40,378 bases of DNA from an uncultured Candidatus Saccharibacteria bacterium (lineage in GTDB: Bacteria > Patescibacteriota > Saccharimonadia > Saccharimonadales > Saccharimonadaceae). Positions 17,801-25,193 of this stretch are shown here, one piece after another. Both the position numbers and the translations under genes were made by a program. The notes beneath the pieces were generated by a model. That model saw only the letters and a list, made by a program, of their open reading frames with translations, ran no database searches and was not told where the DNA came from. Position 1 is the first letter of the stretch; each line of letters begins with the position of its first letter. The DNA is taken from contig CAMVDR010000005.1 in NCBI GenBank assembly GCA_947166295.1, forward strand, positions 1-40,378. The letters are read 5' to 3'.

Positions 17801-17924
17801 AATCCCGGCAGAAATTATAAATTATGATACTTCTTTGTATCTATGGGCTAATGGTGAATCTGACGTGGTGAAGAGTGGCAAAATAGTCACAGCCTATCAG
17901 CAAGAGCTATCGCCAAGATACTAG
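14880..17924 (+). CDS. Large secreted surface protein, 1014 aa
   Basis: A clear signal peptide (residues 1-24, ending VFA) is followed by a Gly-rich linker (about 31-51). A long Asn/Ser/Tyr-rich body with scattered cysteine pairs follows. The C-terminal part (about 880-1000) has short beta-rich repeats such as DAVLIADGDINDCYD and INGSVIADTLTLKR, suggesting a beta-helix-like fold. No transmembrane anchor or LPXTG motif is seen at the C-terminus. It is coupled to the upstream TPR membrane protein by an ATGA overlap. It is probably a cell-surface or released protein for contact with the host bacterium or matrix; that role is inference. The Gly linker is encoded by a very G-rich stretch near 15003-15030. 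Confidence 0.75.
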   Translation: MKKRTIIGAVLAIAMSMVAVDVFADSGGWISGGTTGGGGSSSGGGGGGGGGCSGDAGYYDLWCQGYSWIFYKYVGGASNSSAINFRKDETNNEISKSCSEHGETGGFWHLGYNMRALNYNGIGYFGDFTQNNGFYSSGYTYSTSPGSYGHAQTFDYNTIKNEYSYVYNERYITHSNSSLSHDIYKNGIKMYTASRYGSESEVLKAYQQAYGAIYPNSNKPTALPDNVYAFCWWPDMDGSSFQGTSRVMKGNNSWDSTPSNERMQPDPLWYPYLDNASQKVVKQKTANTLIVQDCDPIDGCLISFRHYLIRNSGNDSTRYTIKRTINGVDSIMNNNVENNGVNDDDLIQLHPVTILPGQKVCETLSFYSDGKSEKASTTVCAAAVVARGAELGVEIRDQKSSVKYQDWRKDYVYAKPTDDIDIRGTYTPYYQDMYGLTLPGKSKTNGFINNGKTIGATFNAGIDPDWNNVFSIRLGEEDCRKNIVGSIGESTQYGENDIYSYKVTNNSVGKQDVRSVTNACVNTENTPKQVSLTYSDKDWFAATVDLNAGESNAAEVYVPYNFINETNIVNTNDIVYAGEKTSVPYSVTTKLKFNGELNDTYATVVDGAEWKLEYCYGSQNTNCHSVDGASGQKLHNKGSSDNYIYEEETVNGDSTMARFNVPDVPAGTKMWVRSAVYPKDSGTDGNIKEDYYDKNNPDSWAYSNWAELTVAKKPSFQVWGGSIYSAGDLELLASEKQHVDGYNNFNDILNNGGPFYVFGSWAELGLVANGKVSGFSSGAGTGFSSTEDARLAWGGSGVSGLGGSEENPLNYCARNALSFANVNCSKNVVGEIEGGNTRSDDKSVLISRFADEIKVIEGDTWNGPAETETGTNVYRSDSNLKIAQDIKYADGKNYSNLKEIPKTIIYVKGNILINCKVERIDAVLIADGDINDCYDSDNINAKKNSTQLKINGSVIADTLTLKRTYGAATGYNTVIPAEIINYDTSLYLWANGESDVVKSGKIVTAYQQELSPRY

Positions 17925-17937
17925 TGTAGAAATAGCG

Positions 17938-17946
17938 TGTTATAAT
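17938..17946 (+). promoter_or_regulatory. Extended -10 promoter of rnhA (leaderless)
   Basis: TGT TATAAT, seven bases before the ATG at 17954. Confidence 0.7.
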
Positions 17947-17953
17947 AGAGTAT

Positions 17954-18391
17954 ATGAAAATTTTATGGACTGATGGAAGTGCGGTGCCAAACCCTGGCGA
18001 TGGGGGGTTTGCTGTTATAGAAGTACAAGAAGATGGTGCTAAGCCAGTGGTACTAGGAAAGGATAAAAACACGACAAATATTAGGATGGAAGGCAAAGCA
18101 TTAATTGCAGCAATAAAATATGCCGGTGATGAGGATTGTGAAATTCATACAGATTCGGAATTCTGGATTAATGTGCTTCAAAAATGGGGCGCCGGATGGA
18201 AGGAAAAAGGTTGGAAAAAGAAGAGTGGCGAGATTAAGAATTTGGATATCGTGAAGGAATTGTATGAGCTATATATTAATAGCCAGGTTTCTTTGTATTG
18301 GACTAAGGGGCATGTTGGTACCAAGTATAACGAAATGGCTGATGAGTGGGCCAACCGTGCCAGGATGGGTGCAACAATAGAGAAATTATGA
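17954..18391 (+). CDS. rnhA: Ribonuclease HI
   Basis: The 145-aa protein degrades RNA in RNA-DNA hybrids such as R-loops and Okazaki primers. The acidic active site is visible: Asp7 in WTDGSA, Glu46 in RMEGKAL, Asp67 in HTDSEFW and Asp130 in NEMADEWANR. The basic handle-like KGWKKKSGE segment and the KGHVG motif also fit RNase HI. Its TGA stop lies inside the extended -10 of tyrS, so the two units abut. Confidence 0.92.
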   Translation: MKILWTDGSAVPNPGDGGFAVIEVQEDGAKPVVLGKDKNTTNIRMEGKALIAAIKYAGDEDCEIHTDSEFWINVLQKWGAGWKEKGWKKKSGEIKNLDIVKELYELYINSQVSLYWTKGHVGTKYNEMADEWANRARMGATIEKL

Positions 18392-18397
18392 TAAAAT
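18389..18397 (+). promoter_or_regulatory. Extended -10 promoter of tyrS (leaderless)
   Basis: TGA TAAAAT, six bases before the ATG at 18404. The TGA is also the stop codon of rnhA. Confidence 0.65.
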
Positions 18398-18403
18398 GAT
18401 TCT

Positions 18404-19639
18404 ATGAAATTATCAGAAGAATTGATTTATCGCGGCTTTAGGGCTGAGACTACTTTAGATAATCCAGAAGATTTAGATAATCGTGAATCTAAAAAATTTT
18501 ATTGGGGCGCTGATCCTTCGGCTGATTCTTTGACGATTGGTAATTTGGCGGCGTTGATGATGTGTGCATGTTTTGTACGACATGGCTATGAGCCGTATTT
18601 GTTGGTGGGGGGCGCGACTGGGCAAATCGGTGACCCGAAAGAAAATGATGAACGTGAGCTGAAATCTCTGGATGAAGTAGAACATAACAAAAAATGTATT
18701 AAAGCCCAAATAGAACGTGTAGTGAGTGCGGAAAATGTAAAGATGGTGGATAATCTGGATTGGTTCCGTAATATGAAATATCTGGATTTTTTGCGCGAGG
18801 TAGGAAAAGCATTTTCCATGACGCAGCTTTTGGACCGGCAGTTTGTACAGAATAGAATTGGCGAGGGTGGTGGTGGAATTAGCTATGCGGAATTTTCTTA
18901 TACTTTGATTCAGGGTTATGACTTCTTGCATTTATACCGTGAGCATGGAGTGAGCTTGCAACTTTGTGGGGCGGACCAATACGGAAACTGTACTAGTGGG
19001 ATACATTTAATTAGAAGACTAGAAAACGGTAATGCGGACGTGTGGTCTACGCCGTTAATTATTGATCCGGTAACCGGAAGAAAATTCGGTAAGTCTGAAG
19101 GTAATGCTATTTGGTTGGCAGCTACGGACAATGGTAGCGGTAACTATACGCCGATTTTTGATTTCTATCAATTTTGGCTTAATCAGTCTGATGAGGCTGT
19201 AGAATATCTAATAAAGATTTATACGCTTTATGGTAAAGAAGAAATTGAAAATATTTTGGAACAACACAGAATGGTGTCAGAAAAACGTATTGCACAAAAG
19301 GCTTTGGCGCGTGGGGTTACTGAAGTAGTGCATGGTAAAAAGAATGCAGAAGCTATAGAAAACTTGACGACTATCTTGTTTGATAAAAATACAAATTTTG
19401 CAGATTTTTCTGAGGATGAAATAATTGAATTTGCTAATTATTTACCAACTCTTAACAAAGGAACCTTGCTGGTAGATGCATTAGTTACTAGCGGTTTGGC
19501 TCCGTCAAAGAAAAAAGCTCGCGAATTTTTAGTGCAAGGTGCAATTACGATAAATGGCGTAAAAGTGCAGGACGATATTGAGTTGATACAAACTGCGATA
19601 ATTAAAAAAGGTAAAAATAAATTCTTGATTGTAAAATGA
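18404..19639 (+). CDS. tyrS: Tyrosyl-tRNA synthetase
   Basis: The 411-aa class I synthetase charges tRNA-Tyr. Family motifs include YLLVGGATGQIGDP, QGYDFLHLY and QLCGADQYGN, the KMSKS-type loop KFGKSEGNAIWL, and a C-terminal S4 RNA-binding domain (KKKAREFLVQGAITINGVKV). The HIGH region reads ADPSADSLTIGNL. Both histidines of the usual HIGH box (His45 and His48 in Bacillus TyrRS numbering) are Thr and Asn here, which is unusual. The rest of the active site looks intact. Its TGA overlaps the next start (ATGA). Confidence 0.93.
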   Translation: MKLSEELIYRGFRAETTLDNPEDLDNRESKKFYWGADPSADSLTIGNLAALMMCACFVRHGYEPYLLVGGATGQIGDPKENDERELKSLDEVEHNKKCIKAQIERVVSAENVKMVDNLDWFRNMKYLDFLREVGKAFSMTQLLDRQFVQNRIGEGGGGISYAEFSYTLIQGYDFLHLYREHGVSLQLCGADQYGNCTSGIHLIRRLENGNADVWSTPLIIDPVTGRKFGKSEGNAIWLAATDNGSGNYTPIFDFYQFWLNQSDEAVEYLIKIYTLYGKEEIENILEQHRMVSEKRIAQKALARGVTEVVHGKKNAEAIENLTTILFDKNTNFADFSEDEIIEFANYLPTLNKGTLLVDALVTSGLAPSKKKAREFLVQGAITINGVKVQDDIELIQTAIIKKGKNKFLIVK

Positions 19640-20727
19640 GTTACTTGGCAGTATTGGGTAGGCAACCAGAAATATCAATTGCAGAATTAGAGGCTTTGTT
19701 TAGAAGTGTAAAAAAGATTTCTAGTAACCTTGCAGTTTTTGAAGAAAATATAGTAAAACCGGATATAGATAGGCTAGGCGGTTGTTTAAAAATTGCCAAA
19801 AAAATGACTAAAAAGCCGCTAGATTTTTTGCGCGAATTACCTGAAGGAAAAATAACTTTAGGGATTAGCGATTATTCTGGATATGCCAGTAAAAAAACGG
19901 CGACAATTGAAGCTTTAAAATTAAAAAAGATTCTGGTGCGACACGGAAGAAGTGTGCGAGTTGTAGAAAATAAGGAAGCAATACTTTCTACGGCGACCTC
20001 GCTTCATAATGGTTTGTGCGGCAAAAATGAACGCAAGATTGAGTTAATTAAAGTCAATAATGATTGGTACAAAGTAATTGGCGTGCAAGATATAGATGCA
20101 TATACTAAACGCGATCAGGCGCGGCCGGCTAGGGATGCTAAGGTAGGAATGTTGCCACCGAAGTTGGCACAAATTTTGATTAATTTGTGTGGTTCGCTAA
20201 AAGCTGGTAGCAGAGTGCTGGATCCATTTTGCGGAACCGGCGTGGTATTGCAAGAGGCTTTATTGATGGGCTACGTAGCGTATGGAACTGATTTAAGTGA
20301 AAGAATGGTAGAATATAGTGAAAAAAATTTGAAACATTTTGGATTTGAGGGGTATATGGTAGAAGTGGGGGATGCTACCTCTTTTCGGTGGAGTCAGCCG
20401 ATTGATGCGGTAGCGTGTGAGGGGTATTTAGGCAAACCTTTTTCACGCATGCCTACAGACATGGAGCTGAAGGAACAAAAAATAGAATGTAAATCTATAG
20501 TTTTGGGCTTTTTGAGGAATATATTATCTCAGATCGAAAGTGGTACACCAGTAACAATAGCTGTGCCGGCCTGGTTGAGAGAGAACGGTATATATGAACG
20601 TATGGATATACTTGACGACATTGACGATATGGGGTATAATGTTAATAATAAATCGCGCGAGGGGTTACTTTATCATCGAGAAAACCAAGTCGTAGCGAGA
20701 GATATAATAATATTAAGGAAGAAATAA
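19636..20727 (+). CDS. Trm11-like RNA methyltransferase
   Basis: The 363-aa protein has an N-terminal THUMP/ferredoxin-like part, beginning LAVLGRQPEISIAELEAL. A C-terminal SAM-dependent methyltransferase domain follows, with motif I VLDPFCGTGVVLQEAL and the acidic SAM contact GTDLSERMVEYS. This matches the archaeal/eukaryotic Trm11 (tRNA guanine-N2) layout. Motif IV, normally DPPYG, reads ACEGYLGKPF, so the modified base or chemistry may differ. It is translationally coupled to tyrS (ATGA) and is followed without a gap by rpmA. A tRNA substrate is therefore likely but not proven. Confidence 0.75.
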   Translation: MSYLAVLGRQPEISIAELEALFRSVKKISSNLAVFEENIVKPDIDRLGGCLKIAKKMTKKPLDFLRELPEGKITLGISDYSGYASKKTATIEALKLKKILVRHGRSVRVVENKEAILSTATSLHNGLCGKNERKIELIKVNNDWYKVIGVQDIDAYTKRDQARPARDAKVGMLPPKLAQILINLCGSLKAGSRVLDPFCGTGVVLQEALLMGYVAYGTDLSERMVEYSEKNLKHFGFEGYMVEVGDATSFRWSQPIDAVACEGYLGKPFSRMPTDMELKEQKIECKSIVLGFLRNILSQIESGTPVTIAVPAWLRENGIYERMDILDDIDDMGYNVNNKSREGLLYHRENQVVARDIIILRKK

Positions 20728-21000
20728 ATGTCACACGTAAAAGCTGGCGGTACCGCCAAGAACGTCCATAACAATGCCGGCCAGCGCCTTGGCGTTAAGC
20801 GCTTTGGCGGCCAAAAAGTTAAAAATGGCGAAGTATTAGTTCGCCAAACTGGTGCCACGAAGATTGCTGGCCCAGGTACTTATATGTCACGCAACTTCAC
20901 CATTCATGCCGCAAAGGATGGTGTGGTAACTTTTGTGAAAACCAAGAAGACTCACTTCTCTGGTAAAAGTTTGCCGCGTGTTCGCGTAGAAGTAAGATAA
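20728..21000 (+). CDS. rpmA: Large ribosomal subunit protein bL27
   Basis: The 90-aa protein begins MSHVKAGGTAKNVHN, has the core QRLGVKRFGGQKV and ends in a basic tail. bL27 sits near the peptidyl transferase centre. Codon use is visibly more GC-rich and uniform than in the flanking genes, as expected for high expression. The ATG directly follows the stop of the methyltransferase gene. The usual partner rplU is not adjacent. A terminator follows. Confidence 0.93.
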   Translation: MSHVKAGGTAKNVHNNAGQRLGVKRFGGQKVKNGEVLVRQTGATKIAGPGTYMSRNFTIHAAKDGVVTFVKTKKTHFSGKSLPRVRVEVR

Positions 21001-21003
21001 ATC

Positions 21004-21029
21004 AAATAGCCCCGTCAGGGGTTATTTTT
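21004..21029 (+). terminator. Intrinsic terminator of the tyrS-rpmA unit
   Basis: AAATAGCCCC (21004-21013) pairs with GGGGTTATTT (21018-21027) around GTCA, with a T-run. The next extended -10 starts two bases later. Confidence 0.88.
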
Positions 21030-21030
21030 G

Positions 21031-21039
21031 TGATATAAT
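21031..21039 (+). promoter_or_regulatory. Extended -10 promoter of the 21046 gene (leaderless)
   Basis: TGA TATAAT, six bases before the ATG at 21046. The -35 position falls in the terminator, so the TG extension must suffice. Confidence 0.75.
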
Positions 21040-21045
21040 CTGGTT

Positions 21046-22092
21046 ATGGCTAAGAAAAAGAGTAAGTTTTCTTTTAGAACAATTTTGTCTGTTTTGACGA
21101 TTTTTTTAGTGGCGTATGTAGTATATCAGAACTGGCCAGATATTTTAGATACATTGAATCATTTGCAGGAAACAAATGTTTTTGTGCTACTTTTATTAAT
21201 ACCTGAGCAATTATTTATGTATTATGCCTGTGGGCAGATTTTCTTTTCGTATCTTAGAAATCGCAAAAATGTACAGAAATTTAGTGATGGTGAAATACTG
21301 AGAATTTCTACGGAATTAAATTTTGTTAACCATGCGATACCGGCGGGCGGTGTGGGTGGATTGGCATTTTTGACTTATCGCTTGATGCCATATAATGTTT
21401 CTGCCGGGCAAGCTAGTTTCTTGTATCTTTTTAGATATGCAGTAACTACGGTTATAAATTACGCACAGGCCTTGGTTGCTATAGCGATACTTTTAATTTT
21501 TAATTTAATCCCTTCGGATGCGATGTGGATTATTCCGGTGTCGCTGCTCATGAATATGGGCGTGTTCTTCTTTTTGTGGTTTGTGGTTTATATTGCAAGC
21601 AGTGAAAAGAGAATAGAATTTTTTTCAAGAACTGTTTCTAGGTTGATGAATGTTATGGTAAGACTTCTTACTTTTGGGCGCAAGAAACAGCTGATGCGAT
21701 ACGATAAAATTAGTAGTTATTTTGCAGATATTCATGAGAGTGTAAAAATTGCGAAAGAAAATAAGCGGTATTTGAAAAAGCCAGCAATGTGGGGATTAAT
21801 TTATAGTTTTTGTGAAATTACGACATATTGGATTGTAGCTATTTCATTGGGTCGGCCAGAGTTGTTGCCGTTTATTATGGTGGGGGAGGCGATTGGCTCG
21901 GTATTTGATGGAATCGTGCCATATGGCTTGTATGAACTTGGCATGGCGGGTGTAATGATTGCGCTTGGTGTAGATTTTCCAACAGCTACCATTATTACGG
22001 TAATGACGCGCGTGATTACTTTGGTATTTACGATTGTGTCTGGAGCATGGCCGTATTACAAAGCTATTCAAGGCAAAAAGAATGGAAAATGA
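21046..22092 (+). CDS. Lysylphosphatidylglycerol synthase-type (UPF0104) membrane protein
   Basis: The 348-aa integral membrane protein has about seven to eight helices. Features of the LPG_synthase_TM/flippase-like family are seen: STELNFVNHAIPAGGVGGLAF in the middle, and the C-terminal VPYGLYELGMAGVMIALG with a final helix. Members act as lipid flippases or as membrane parts of aminoacyl-lipid synthases. There is no catalytic aminoacyltransferase domain here, so a stand-alone transport or regulatory role is more likely. The gene overlaps xseA by 11 bp. Confidence 0.78.
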   Translation: MAKKKSKFSFRTILSVLTIFLVAYVVYQNWPDILDTLNHLQETNVFVLLLLIPEQLFMYYACGQIFFSYLRNRKNVQKFSDGEILRISTELNFVNHAIPAGGVGGLAFLTYRLMPYNVSAGQASFLYLFRYAVTTVINYAQALVAIAILLIFNLIPSDAMWIIPVSLLMNMGVFFFLWFVVYIASSEKRIEFFSRTVSRLMNVMVRLLTFGRKKQLMRYDKISSYFADIHESVKIAKENKRYLKKPAMWGLIYSFCEITTYWIVAISLGRPELLPFIMVGEAIGSVFDGIVPYGLYELGMAGVMIALGVDFPTATIITVMTRVITLVFTIVSGAWPYYKAIQGKKNGK

Positions 22093-23176
22093 AATTAAAT
22101 TTTCACCAACTGATTTTATTGCGGTAGTAAATCAAACTTTAGAATATGCTTATAGTAGCATATTAATTGAGGGGGAAGTTGCGAGTTTCAAAGTTAACCA
22201 AGGGAAATGGGTATTTTTTGATATAAAAGATGCGGAATCAAGTATCCCTTGCTTTATGACATTATTCCAACTACGGATGCCGCTAGAAGATGGCATGAAA
22301 GTGGTAGTGCGGGGTGTGCCGAAGATTACAAAATGGGGGAAGTTTTCTTTTACGGTGCAGGCGGTAAGGCCGGTGGGGGAAGGCAGCTTGAAAAAAGCCT
22401 ACGAGATATTAAAAAAGAAATTGGCAGATGAAGGACTTTTTGCGGCAGAGCGTAAACGTCAAATACCAAAAGATCTTACGAAAATTGGCGTAATTTCTAG
22501 TACGGCGGCGGCAGGGTATGCAGATTTTATTAAAATAATTAATGCAAGGTGGGGTGGACTGAAGATACAAGTGGCGCATACGCAAGTGCAAGGATTAGAT
22601 GCTCCAGATCAAATAATTCGTGCGTTAAAATATTTTAATGAGCGAAACAATGTACAAATGATTGCGATTTTGCGCGGTGGTGGATCGGCAGACGATTTGG
22701 CGGCATTTAATGATGAAGAGCTAGTGCGAGCGGTGGCGGCGTCCAAGATACCAGTGATTACCGGCATTGGACATGAGGTAGATGAATCGTTGTGTGATTT
22801 GGCGGCAGACGTCAGGGCTTCGACGCCTTCCAATGCGGCAGAAATGTTGACTCCGGATCGCGAAAATATGAAATGGGCGATAACGATGATAATTAATGAG
22901 CTGTTTAGAGTGATAATTAATCGGGCTGAAGATTTTAAAAAAGATAGTGTGGAGATTGTGGCGCAAATTAGAAATGTGATAAATATGAAAATAGTGGATT
23001 TTAGAAAGATATTATCTAACCAGATAAAAATGTTGGTAGCATTGAATCCTGAAAAAGTACTAAAGCAAGGTTATGCAATTTTGAATGGTAAAATTTCTCC
23101 TGGTAATGTTGTAAAAATTACAACATATGATAAAGAAATTAAAGCAGAAGTAAAGGAAGTATATGAGCGAAACTAA
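22082..23176 (+). CDS. xseA: Exodeoxyribonuclease VII large subunit
   Basis: The 364-aa protein has an N-terminal OB-fold (SSILIEGEVASFKVNQGKWV; CFMTLFQLRMPLEDGMKVVV) and the catalytic core. Core motifs are KIGVISSTAAAGYADF, RGGGSADDLAAFNDE and VITGIGHEVDESLCDLAADV. Exo VII degrades single-stranded DNA. The length is shorter than the usual ~400-450 aa because the C-terminal coiled-coil region is reduced. The ATG at 22082 is chosen because an upstream in-frame start would add a stretch that does not match the family. It overlaps both neighbours and is coupled to xseB. Confidence 0.93.
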   Translation: MENEIKFSPTDFIAVVNQTLEYAYSSILIEGEVASFKVNQGKWVFFDIKDAESSIPCFMTLFQLRMPLEDGMKVVVRGVPKITKWGKFSFTVQAVRPVGEGSLKKAYEILKKKLADEGLFAAERKRQIPKDLTKIGVISSTAAAGYADFIKIINARWGGLKIQVAHTQVQGLDAPDQIIRALKYFNERNNVQMIAILRGGGSADDLAAFNDEELVRAVAASKIPVITGIGHEVDESLCDLAADVRASTPSNAAEMLTPDRENMKWAITMIINELFRVIINRAEDFKKDSVEIVAQIRNVINMKIVDFRKILSNQIKMLVALNPEKVLKQGYAILNGKISPGNVVKITTYDKEIKAEVKEVYERN

Positions 23177-23360
23177 AAGTTTAAATCAAAAATTTGAAGA
23201 ATTGGAAAAGGCTAAAGAGTGGTTTTATTCGGATGATTTTTCTCTGGATAAGGCGGCGGAAAAATACAAAATGGCAATTAATTTAGCGAAAGAGCTGCAA
23301 GAAGATCTGAGTAATCTACAAAACGAAATTGAAATATTGGATGAAGATTTTACAAAATAA
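23163..23360 (+). CDS. xseB: Exodeoxyribonuclease VII small subunit
   Basis: The 65-aa helical protein begins MSETKSLNQKFEELEKA and contains SLDKAAEKYKMAINLAKEL, typical of XseB. It coats the helices of XseA. It overlaps the end of xseA by 14 bp, the usual operon pairing. Confidence 0.93.
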   Translation: MSETKSLNQKFEELEKAKEWFYSDDFSLDKAAEKYKMAINLAKELQEDLSNLQNEIEILDEDFTK

Positions 23361-23369
23361 TGATATAAT
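23361..23369 (+). promoter_or_regulatory. Extended -10 promoter of the 23376 gene (leaderless)
   Basis: TGA TATAAT directly after the xseB stop, six bases before the ATG. Confidence 0.72.
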
Positions 23370-23375
23370 AAGCTC

Positions 23376-24143
23376 ATGGATAATGGACAGATGCCACCGG
23401 TACAAAATACTATTCCTGTGCAGCCAGCAGGTAATGGGATGCCGATGGTGCAGCAAGTGCAGTTGATGCCGGAAAAGAAAAAAGATATTTCTGGGTTAGT
23501 TAAAACTATCGTAATTATTATCGTTTCATTGATTGCCGTGACGTTTATTGGGTTATTTATTTGGATGTATGTGCAATATGACGAGGCGCAAAGCGACTTA
23601 GACGGAAAGTTGGCAATAGCTACGGCTGAAGCGAAGGATGAGCAGGCTACAAAAGATGAAGAAGAGTTTCGCGAACGTGAAAAATATCCGTACAAGACTT
23701 TTTCTGGGCCAGCAGATTATGGACAACTTACTTTTGAATATCCTAAGACTTGGAGTGTATATGTAGCGGCCGATGCCTCAAGTGGCGGTGATTTTAATGC
23801 GTATTTTAATCCAATTCAGGTAGACACTGTAGGTAAGGACACGATAAATGCTTTGCGTGTGACGATTCGTAATGAGAGTTTTGATAATGTAGCGGAAGAA
23901 TATCAAAAAGCGATGGATAAAAAGAACTCTAATTTGACCGTAGAGTCCGTGACAGTAGGAAATGCGGAAAAAGGCACTACGGTGACGGCGAATCGTTATA
24001 CTGGCACAATTCCTGGTACGGATTTAAGTGGGTATATCGTGGTATTTAAGATTCGTGATAAAACCGCAATCTTGCAAACAGATAGCGTACTGTTTAAAGA
24101 AGATTTTGATAAGTTACTGGGAACTATCATCTTTAACGCCTAA
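23376..24143 (+). CDS. Single-pass membrane protein with extracytoplasmic PsbP-like domain
   Basis: The 255-aa protein has a Pro/Gln/Met-rich cytoplasmic tail (1-35), one transmembrane helix (about 43-66) and a charged linker (70-105). An outer globular domain follows. The domain pattern FEYPKTWSVYVAAD ... DKLLGTIIF recalls PsbP/lipoprotein-type domains, but this is a weak resemblance. It resembles the gene at 10488 in design. No function is assigned. It lies upstream of the histidine kinase gene with separate promoters. Confidence 0.65.
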   Translation: MDNGQMPPVQNTIPVQPAGNGMPMVQQVQLMPEKKKDISGLVKTIVIIIVSLIAVTFIGLFIWMYVQYDEAQSDLDGKLAIATAEAKDEQATKDEEEFREREKYPYKTFSGPADYGQLTFEYPKTWSVYVAADASSGGDFNAYFNPIQVDTVGKDTINALRVTIRNESFDNVAEEYQKAMDKKNSNLTVESVTVGNAEKGTTVTANRYTGTIPGTDLSGYIVVFKIRDKTAILQTDSVLFKEDFDKLLGTIIFNA

Positions 24144-24149
24144 GAGGTG

Positions 24150-24158
24150 TGCTATAAT
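24150..24158 (+). promoter_or_regulatory. Extended -10 promoter of the kinase-receiver-recO unit (leaderless)
   Basis: TGC TATAAT, seven bases before the ATG at 24166. Confidence 0.72.
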
Positions 24159-24165
24159 AGGGGGT

Positions 24166-24846
24166 ATGGAGAAGGAGGTCGATGGAATTTTGGTGGCGGC
24201 GCATGAGCTGAAGGCACCGCTTGCAGTGCTGAGGCAGTTAGCTTTGTCTTTTGATGATATAAGTGGCCAAAATGAACAAATTAGGTCTAGGATGGTGAGT
24301 GTGTCGGAGCGGGCGATTAAACAAGTTAATGATCTTGTGAAGATTCGGCGATTAGAAGATGGATTGTTTGCGATGGAGCCGGTGGCGGTGCGTGAAGTAT
24401 GTGATGCGGTAACTCGTGAGCTGGAATATCTTTTTCACTACAATAAAAGAGATTTGTATATTCGGTATAGTAATCGTTCTAGATTGGTGACTGCTAATAG
24501 AGATTTGCTTTATAGTGTGGTGTATAATTTTTTGTTAAACGCTATGCATTATTCTGGCGATGAGACTAGGGCAGAATTGATGGTGAAAGATTTTAAAGAT
24601 AAAGTAAAAATTGTAGTGCGGGATTATGGGCCGGCTTTGCCGATGGATGTTTGGCGCGAAATTAAGCGTGGTTGGGTTGAAAAACCAACTTCTATTGCTA
24701 TGCGGCCGGGGTCTTCTGGGCTGGGGCTTTACATTGCGTCGAGGTTTTCTCGTTACATGAATGCTAATGTGGGGGCAGTACGGCATCGTGACGGTACGAG
24801 TTTTTATGTGGATTTACCAATTTCTAAACAAGCGAGTTTGTTTTAA
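24166..24846 (+). CDS. Minimal soluble histidine kinase
   Basis: The 226-aa protein is only a dimerisation/phosphoacceptor domain plus an ATPase domain. The H-box is AAHELKAPLAVL with His13 almost at the N-terminus; the N-box is YNFLLNAMHYS (Asn125). G-boxes are VVRDYGPALP and GSSGLGLYIASRF. There is no transmembrane segment and no sensor domain, so the signal must come through a partner or the ATPase core. The ATG at 24166 is fixed by the promoter. Its stop overlaps the receiver gene start (TAATG), so the pair is coupled. Confidence 0.88.
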   Translation: MEKEVDGILVAAHELKAPLAVLRQLALSFDDISGQNEQIRSRMVSVSERAIKQVNDLVKIRRLEDGLFAMEPVAVREVCDAVTRELEYLFHYNKRDLYIRYSNRSRLVTANRDLLYSVVYNFLLNAMHYSGDETRAELMVKDFKDKVKIVVRDYGPALPMDVWREIKRGWVEKPTSIAMRPGSSGLGLYIASRFSRYMNANVGAVRHRDGTSFYVDLPISKQASLF

Positions 24847-25193
24847 TGATTTTTGTAGTTGACGATGACGAAGTGATGGCTGAGTGTGTAGCTTTGGCGA
24901 CAAAAAAAGAAACAAAAATATTTTCTGATGCTTATGCTGCGATGGCAGAAATCGCTGATGGCAATTTGCCAGAGATGATTTTTTTAGATATATTACTTAC
25001 GGGGCCAGATGGTTTTACTTTTCTAAATGAACTAGTTTCTTATACCGATACGGCAAAAATTCCTGTGGTAATAATATCCTCATTGGATTTAGGTGGACGA
25101 GATTTTTCTATATATGGAGTGGTGGGAGTACTTAGTAAAGACACGATGAAGCCAAAGGATGTTAGGCGTTATGTTGAACAATATGCAAAATAA
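24846..25193 (+). CDS. Stand-alone response-regulator receiver domain
   Basis: The 115-aa CheY-like protein has the acidic pair in FVVDDDE, phospho-acceptor Asp48 in IFLDILL, the Ser of VVIISS and the conserved Lys in VLSKD. There is no DNA-binding or enzymatic output domain. It is probably phosphorylated by the coupled kinase and acts by protein contact. The 3' end overlaps the probable recO start. Confidence 0.88.
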   Translation: MIFVVDDDEVMAECVALATKKETKIFSDAYAAMAEIADGNLPEMIFLDILLTGPDGFTFLNELVSYTDTAKIPVVIISSLDLGGRDFSIYGVVGVLSKDTMKPKDVRRYVEQYAK

